Source: Treponema sp. (GTDB lineage: Bacteria > Spirochaetota > Spirochaetia > Treponematales > Breznakiellaceae). From it: a stretch of 48,720 nt of DNA. Every line of letters starts with the position of its first letter. Position 1 is the stretch's first letter. The position numbers and the translations under genes were made by a program. Below are positions 45,771 through 48,720 of the stretch, in pieces. The stretch lies in the NCBI GenBank assembly GCA_031265825.1, contig JAISCD010000026.1:1-48720 (forward strand). The letters are read 5' to 3'. Under the pieces are notes generated by a model. It had not been told where the DNA came from and ran no database searches. It worked only from the letters and a program-made list of their open reading frames with translations.

Positions 45771-46412
45771 ATGAGAAGTTTCATGTCATTTGGAGAAAAG
45801 AATTTTTCGGATTTCGCCGAAGTTTTTGCGGAAACGACGGAGGATCTCGCCACGGAGCTGGGCATACCGGCGGACGCGGCGACGAATGTAAAAGCGCTAT
45901 TCACCGCGTATAAGGCGGCGTATACGGCGTGCGAGGCGCCCAACGCGGGTCCCATAGACCGTGAAGACCGCAAGGAGAAGCGGACGGCGCTAGAAGCCGC
46001 GATACGCAGGATCAAGAACGCCTACATCGACGGAGACCCCAAGGGGGTGGTGACCAACGAGGTGCGGATGAAGTTCGGACTGCCGCCCAAAGACGTGATC
46101 CACACGCCTGTGGAGCCGCCGAAAGAAATACCGCCGTTTACGCTGGAATCAGGCGGGTACTTGCAGGTAACCGTGACGCACCCCGCGAGGCCAGCGAGTT
46201 ACAACGGCGCGGTGTTGTTCTATAGGGTAAGCGATGAACCGATCACGAGCCACGAGGAGCTGACATCGTCGAAGTTGCTCACGCGCGTGAAGGAGACGTT
46301 GGTGTTCAAGGATACGGAGCGGCTGAAGACGCTGTCCGCGGCGCTGTGCTGGGAGAACGAGAAGGGACAACTTGGTCCCGTGTCGCCGATACAGTCGCTA
46401 GTCATTGTCTAG
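45771..46412 (+). CDS. Treponema-type hypothetical protein
   Basis: 213 aa. The N-terminal half is helical (FSDFAEVFAETTEDLATELG, VKALFTAYKAAYTACEAPNA) with the recurring segment NAGPIDREDRKEKRTALEAA followed by RRIKNAYIDGDP. The C-terminal half is a beta-sandwich-like region (YLQVTVTHPARPASYNGAVL, LCWENEKGQLGPVSPIQSLV). I recall many paralogues of this layout in termite-gut Treponema and some Bacteroidetes, of unknown function. ATG 45771 is 7 nt after GAGGAGG, better than the ATG at 45765. No signal peptide. A lipoprotein gene follows. Confidence 0.75.
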   Translation: MRSFMSFGEKNFSDFAEVFAETTEDLATELGIPADAATNVKALFTAYKAAYTACEAPNAGPIDREDRKEKRTALEAAIRRIKNAYIDGDPKGVVTNEVRMKFGLPPKDVIHTPVEPPKEIPPFTLESGGYLQVTVTHPARPASYNGAVLFYRVSDEPITSHEELTSSKLLTRVKETLVFKDTERLKTLSAALCWENEKGQLGPVSPIQSLVIV

Positions 46413-46500
46413 GAGGAGAAATATCCCGGCGGTACGCCGCCGTGGATAGCGGCTGTGGTACGCGCAGGATTGCGTACAAAGGTGTATTTTTTAGGGTTTG

Positions 46501-46528
46501 TTGTTCAGAAACTGAAGTTTCTGAACAA
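46501..46528 (+). other. Perfect 12-bp hairpin in the gap before the lipoprotein gene
   Basis: TTGTTCAGAAAC / GTTTCTGAACAA with a TGAA loop. There is no T run after it on the + strand. It lies between two same-strand genes and near a GGCGG/CCGCC dyad (46428-46441), and could regulate the downstream lipoprotein. Confidence 0.6.
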
Positions 46529-46590
46529 CGCTATTGAGAATAGAGGCAAAGAGAATGAAAAAGACGAATAACGAAGTTAGAGAGGGAATT

Positions 46591-47901
46591 ATGGTAAAGA
46601 AGGCGGCGTTGAAGAAGGCGTTAGGCCTCGCGGCGCTTGTGTTGGGCACGCTTGTTACCGCGTGTAGTGACTCGGAATCCGAGCCGGAACCGAAGCCCGT
46701 GTTGTGCGAATGTTTGGAAAAAGAGCATTGGGAAGCGTGTGATTGTCCTGCGGACGCGGGGAAGTGCGATTGCACGGTTATTGAGTACAAGACGCTGACG
46801 AATGGCATCCGCGTTTATCGTGATGTAGGCGTGACAGGCGAGCAAATGGACGCGGCGGTTGTGAATGTGCAGAACGGCTGGGACGGATTGGACGCGGGCG
46901 ATGCGGCATTGATAAAAGACAAGGGAGAAAGAATTATCGTTGTGTCTGGGGCGAATGGCTTGGAGGCGGCGGACGCGAAATGGGTTGTGAAATTGGGAGC
47001 GACGCAGGACGCGGCGGCAATAACAGCGGCGTTGAAGAACTATCTGGACACGCAGATCGACCCCGTGTTGTGCGAATGTGAGGAGACCGAGCATTGGGAA
47101 GCGTGCGCTTGCGGCGTGGGCGAAGAACAATGTGCTTGCACGGTTATTGAATACAAGACGCTGGCGAATGACATCCGTGTTTATCGCGGCGATGGCGTGC
47201 CGGGCGAGCAAATGGACGCGGCGGTTGTGAATGTGCAGAACGGCTGGGACGGATTGGACGCGGGCGATGCGGCATTGGTGCAAGACAAGATAGAAAGAAT
47301 TATCGTCGTGTCTGGGGCGAATGGCTTGGAGGCGGCGGACGCGAAATGGGTTGTGAAATTGGGAGCGACTCAGGACGCGGCGGCGGTAACAGCGGCATTG
47401 AAGAACTATCTGGATACGCAAATTGACCCGCTCTGCGTATGCGTTGAGAAAAACCATCTGGGTATTGGCGAAACCTGCGAATGTGCCGGGCTGCGCGACT
47501 GCGAGTGTGGATTACAGGTTTACGGTACGCTGGGCGATGCCGCCAATACGCCGATCTATCGCAGTGGCGACGTTTCCGATGACGATATGGCAACGGCGGT
47601 TGCCAATGCGCAAAGCGCATATCAGATGTTGGATGCAGAGCAGGTAATATTCTTGAATGGGAAAATAAACGAGATACATATATTGCTTGCCACAGATACT
47701 CCTGTAAGCCATTACGAACAGAATGGAAAGTATGTTGTTGAGTTTAGGTATGATGTCCCAGCAGGACCAATGAAAAATCGGTTGGGGATTATCGGGAGTC
47801 TTGAAATAGCAAGATCTCAATCAAACAACGCTATTCGTTTGGCTTCGTTTATGCCGCAGATTCAGGCTTTGCGCGGCGCTTTGCTTGCCTCTGGCAAGTA
47901 A
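46591..47901 (+). CDS. Lipoprotein with three tandem Cys-rich repeats
   Basis: 436 aa from ATG 46591 with GAGAGGGAATT before it. Signal MVKKAALKKALGLAALVLGT with lipobox LVTAC. Three repeats of about 122 aa start near residues 36, 158 and 280, each opening with a Cys-rich patch (CECLEKEHWEACDCP; CECEETEHWEACACG; CVCVEKNHLGIGETCECAG) and continuing with an alpha/beta part (TVIEYKTL..IRVYR..VNVQNGWDGLDA). Repeats 1 and 2 are almost identical in DNA, the third is diverged. Likely surface exposed; function unknown. In-frame starts at 46534 and 46555 are less likely. Confidence 0.78.
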   Translation: MVKKAALKKALGLAALVLGTLVTACSDSESEPEPKPVLCECLEKEHWEACDCPADAGKCDCTVIEYKTLTNGIRVYRDVGVTGEQMDAAVVNVQNGWDGLDAGDAALIKDKGERIIVVSGANGLEAADAKWVVKLGATQDAAAITAALKNYLDTQIDPVLCECEETEHWEACACGVGEEQCACTVIEYKTLANDIRVYRGDGVPGEQMDAAVVNVQNGWDGLDAGDAALVQDKIERIIVVSGANGLEAADAKWVVKLGATQDAAAVTAALKNYLDTQIDPLCVCVEKNHLGIGETCECAGLRDCECGLQVYGTLGDAANTPIYRSGDVSDDDMATAVANAQSAYQMLDAEQVIFLNGKINEIHILLATDTPVSHYEQNGKYVVEFRYDVPAGPMKNRLGIIGSLEIARSQSNNAIRLASFMPQIQALRGALLASGK

Positions 47902-47914
47902 TAATGAGCAAAGA

Positions 47915-48072
47915 GCAAAGGAAGAAAAAGCCGTCCGGGGTGCAAGCCGGGCGGCGCTTTCCTAATGAGTAATGAGCAGGTAGCAGGTAGTAGGTAGTAG
48001 GTAGCAGGTAGCAGGTAGCAAAGGAAGAAGAAGCCGTCCGGGGTGCAAGCCGGGCGGCGCTTTCCTAATGAG
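47915..48072. repeat. Duplicated hairpin segment with heptanucleotide repeats between
   Basis: Two copies (47915-47968 and 48017-48072) of AGCCGTCCGGGGTGCAAGCC plus GGGCGGCGCTTTCC, each a terminator-like hairpin (AAGCCG..CGGCGCTTT). Between them GTAGCAG/GTAGTAG repeats six times (47980-48021). The first copy may end the lipoprotein transcript. Confidence 0.8.
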
Positions 48073-48157
48073 CAGTGAGCAGTGAGCAAAGGAAGACGGG
48101 CGAAATAGGAAAAGGTATCGAAGCGCGGGCTCTTTGCTAACTGCTAACTGCTAACTG
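48071..48157. repeat. Inverted repeat built of heptanucleotides
   Basis: AGCAGTGAGCAGTGAGCAAA (48071-48090) pairs, allowing G-U, with TTTGCTAACTGCTAACTGCT (48133-48152). The TTTGCTAAC piece is the same as in the intercistronic elements of the rpo cluster. Confidence 0.65.
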
Positions 48158-48176
48158 AAGAATATCTGACACCAAG

Positions 48177-48215
48177 GCGGGGGATTGCGTAAGCGCAGAA
48201 CCCCGCTATTTTTTT
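48177..48215 (+). terminator. Terminator-like hairpin
   Basis: GCGGGG / CCCCGC with inner GCG-TAA-GCG, followed by TATTTTTTT. No supported gene directly upstream; it may end read-through from the lipoprotein gene. Confidence 0.65.
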
Positions 48216-48221
48216 GTAACG

Positions 48222-48366
48222 ATGTCTGACACCGCCGTGCGTCTGATACCGCCGTGCGTCTGATACCGCCGCCGCCGCTGACACCACGCCACGCCGCCCG
48301 CCTGTGCAACGCGCGTCTGACACCGCCGCCGTGCCTGACATCGCCATGATTGACACCGCAGACGGT
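48222..48366. repeat. Irregular GTCTGA(C/T)ACCGCC repeats
   Basis: GTCTGACACCGCCGTGC, then GTCTGATACCGCC steps about 17 bp apart, continuing less regularly to 48366. GC-rich, no supported gene. Confidence 0.7.
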
Positions 48367-48390
48367 GGGTTGGAGACAAAATCGTCTCTG

Positions 48391-48419
48391 TTGATTTTTA
48401 CTCAATGATGATATATGAT
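48391..48419 (+). promoter_or_regulatory. sigma70-type promoter of the PIN-domain gene
   Basis: TTGATT (48391-48396), 17 nt, TATGAT (48414-48419), then GAAATT and the ATG at 48426. Confidence 0.55.
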
Positions 48420-48425
48420 GAAATT

Positions 48426-48720
48426 ATGAAAATAATAGTAGATGCCAGTGCAATTATGGCTGTTATTGTAACACAGCCTGAAAGGGATTTGGTCATACAA
48501 TTAACCAAAAACGCCGTTATTATTTCTCCAAACATGGTAAGTTATGAGATCGCAAACGGTCTTACAAAAATGATGAAGAAGAAAGTTATAGAAAAAGAAC
48601 AAATGTTAAACGCATTTCAATATTTTAAAAGGATACCGATTAGAATGATAGAAATAGATATTGAAAATGCTCTTAAAATTGCATGGGATTATAAAATTTA
48701 TGCCTACGATGCCTGTTATT
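48426..48720 (+). CDS. PIN-domain ribonuclease, VapC-like toxin (cut by window end)
   Basis: 98 codons seen, open at the right edge. It starts MKIIVDASAIMAVIVTQPER with the first catalytic Asp (D6), has the second acidic site in VSYEIANGLTK (Glu about 41) and the third in YKIYAYDACY just before the edge. VapC toxins cut tRNA or other RNA. AT-rich, unlike its flanks, which fits a transferred toxin gene. No VapB antitoxin gene is seen upstream, only repeats. In-frame ATGs at 48405 and 48408 lie in the promoter, so 48426 is preferred. Confidence 0.85.
   Translation, partial: MKIIVDASAIMAVIVTQPERDLVIQLTKNAVIISPNMVSYEIANGLTKMMKKKVIEKEQMLNAFQYFKRIPIRMIEIDIENALKIAWDYKIYAYDACY

Noticed and set aside
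46621-47457. 278-aa minus-strand frame inside the three-repeat lipoprotein
   Set aside because: It mirrors the internal repeats and has no start signals; the + frame has a signal peptide and lipobox.

Overview
The window looks like a chromosomal segment of a Treponema-like spirochaete, probably a gut-associated or free-living one. Three things suggest this. The export/regulatory gene order flhB-flhA-flhF-flhG-(membrane protein)-sigma28-fapA-like is typical of treponemes. RpoB carries Asn at the position equivalent to E. coli Ser531, as in naturally rifampicin-resistant spirochaetes. Lipoproteins and termite-gut-Treponema-style hypothetical proteins are abundant, and a xylose isomerase fits a plant-polymer habitat. 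Species assignment is inference only.

Layout. 1-1026: an 84-bp tandem array, followed by a promoter and a large M16C zinc peptidase. 4.0-9.8 kb: a leftward accessory block of lipoproteins and small membrane proteins, with decayed copies of two of its own genes and a G12 tract. 9.8-20.8 kb: a leftward flagellar operon (flhB, flhA, flhF, flhG, membrane protein, sigma28, FapA-like protein, small hydrophilic protein, SwrB-like protein, metallo-beta-lactamase-fold hydrolase) with a sigma70-type promoter at its head. 20.9-21.4 kb: a 21-bp dyad array with its own promoter. 21.5-23.1 kb: a PC4/YdbC-like protein and a CDP-glycerol glycerophosphotransferase-like protein. 23.1-35.4 kb: the leftward cluster tRNA-Thr, rpmG, tRNA-Trp, secE, nusG, rplK, rplA, rplJ, rplL, rpoB, rpoC. 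35.6-37.8 kb: rightward ispE, spoVG, tRNA-Gln, rplY. 38.0-39.3 kb: a gene remnant running into a roughly 49-unit 21-bp array. 39.8-45.0 kb: xylA, a 604-aa membrane-anchored protein, and divergent recQ. 45.0-48.7 kb: a repeat-rich accessory region with a C12 tract, another 21-bp array, a Treponema-type hypothetical protein, a three-repeat lipoprotein, heptanucleotide repeats and a truncated VapC-like PIN toxin.

Three patterns go beyond ordinary annotation. First, nearly every intercistronic gap of about 60-150 bp in the flagellar and rpo/ribosomal operons holds a long imperfect inverted repeat with a related core (TTGTTA / TTTGCTAAC) and locally self-complementary, gap-specific arms. Second, several unrelated tandem arrays share a 21-bp period (or 43 / 84 bp) and an internal dyad that is kept by paired changes. 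Third, five monocistronic or first genes have good -35/-10 elements ending only 6-9 nt before the start codon, which suggests leaderless mRNAs, whereas operon-internal genes mostly have Shine-Dalgarno sites. All of these are read by eye and need computation to confirm.
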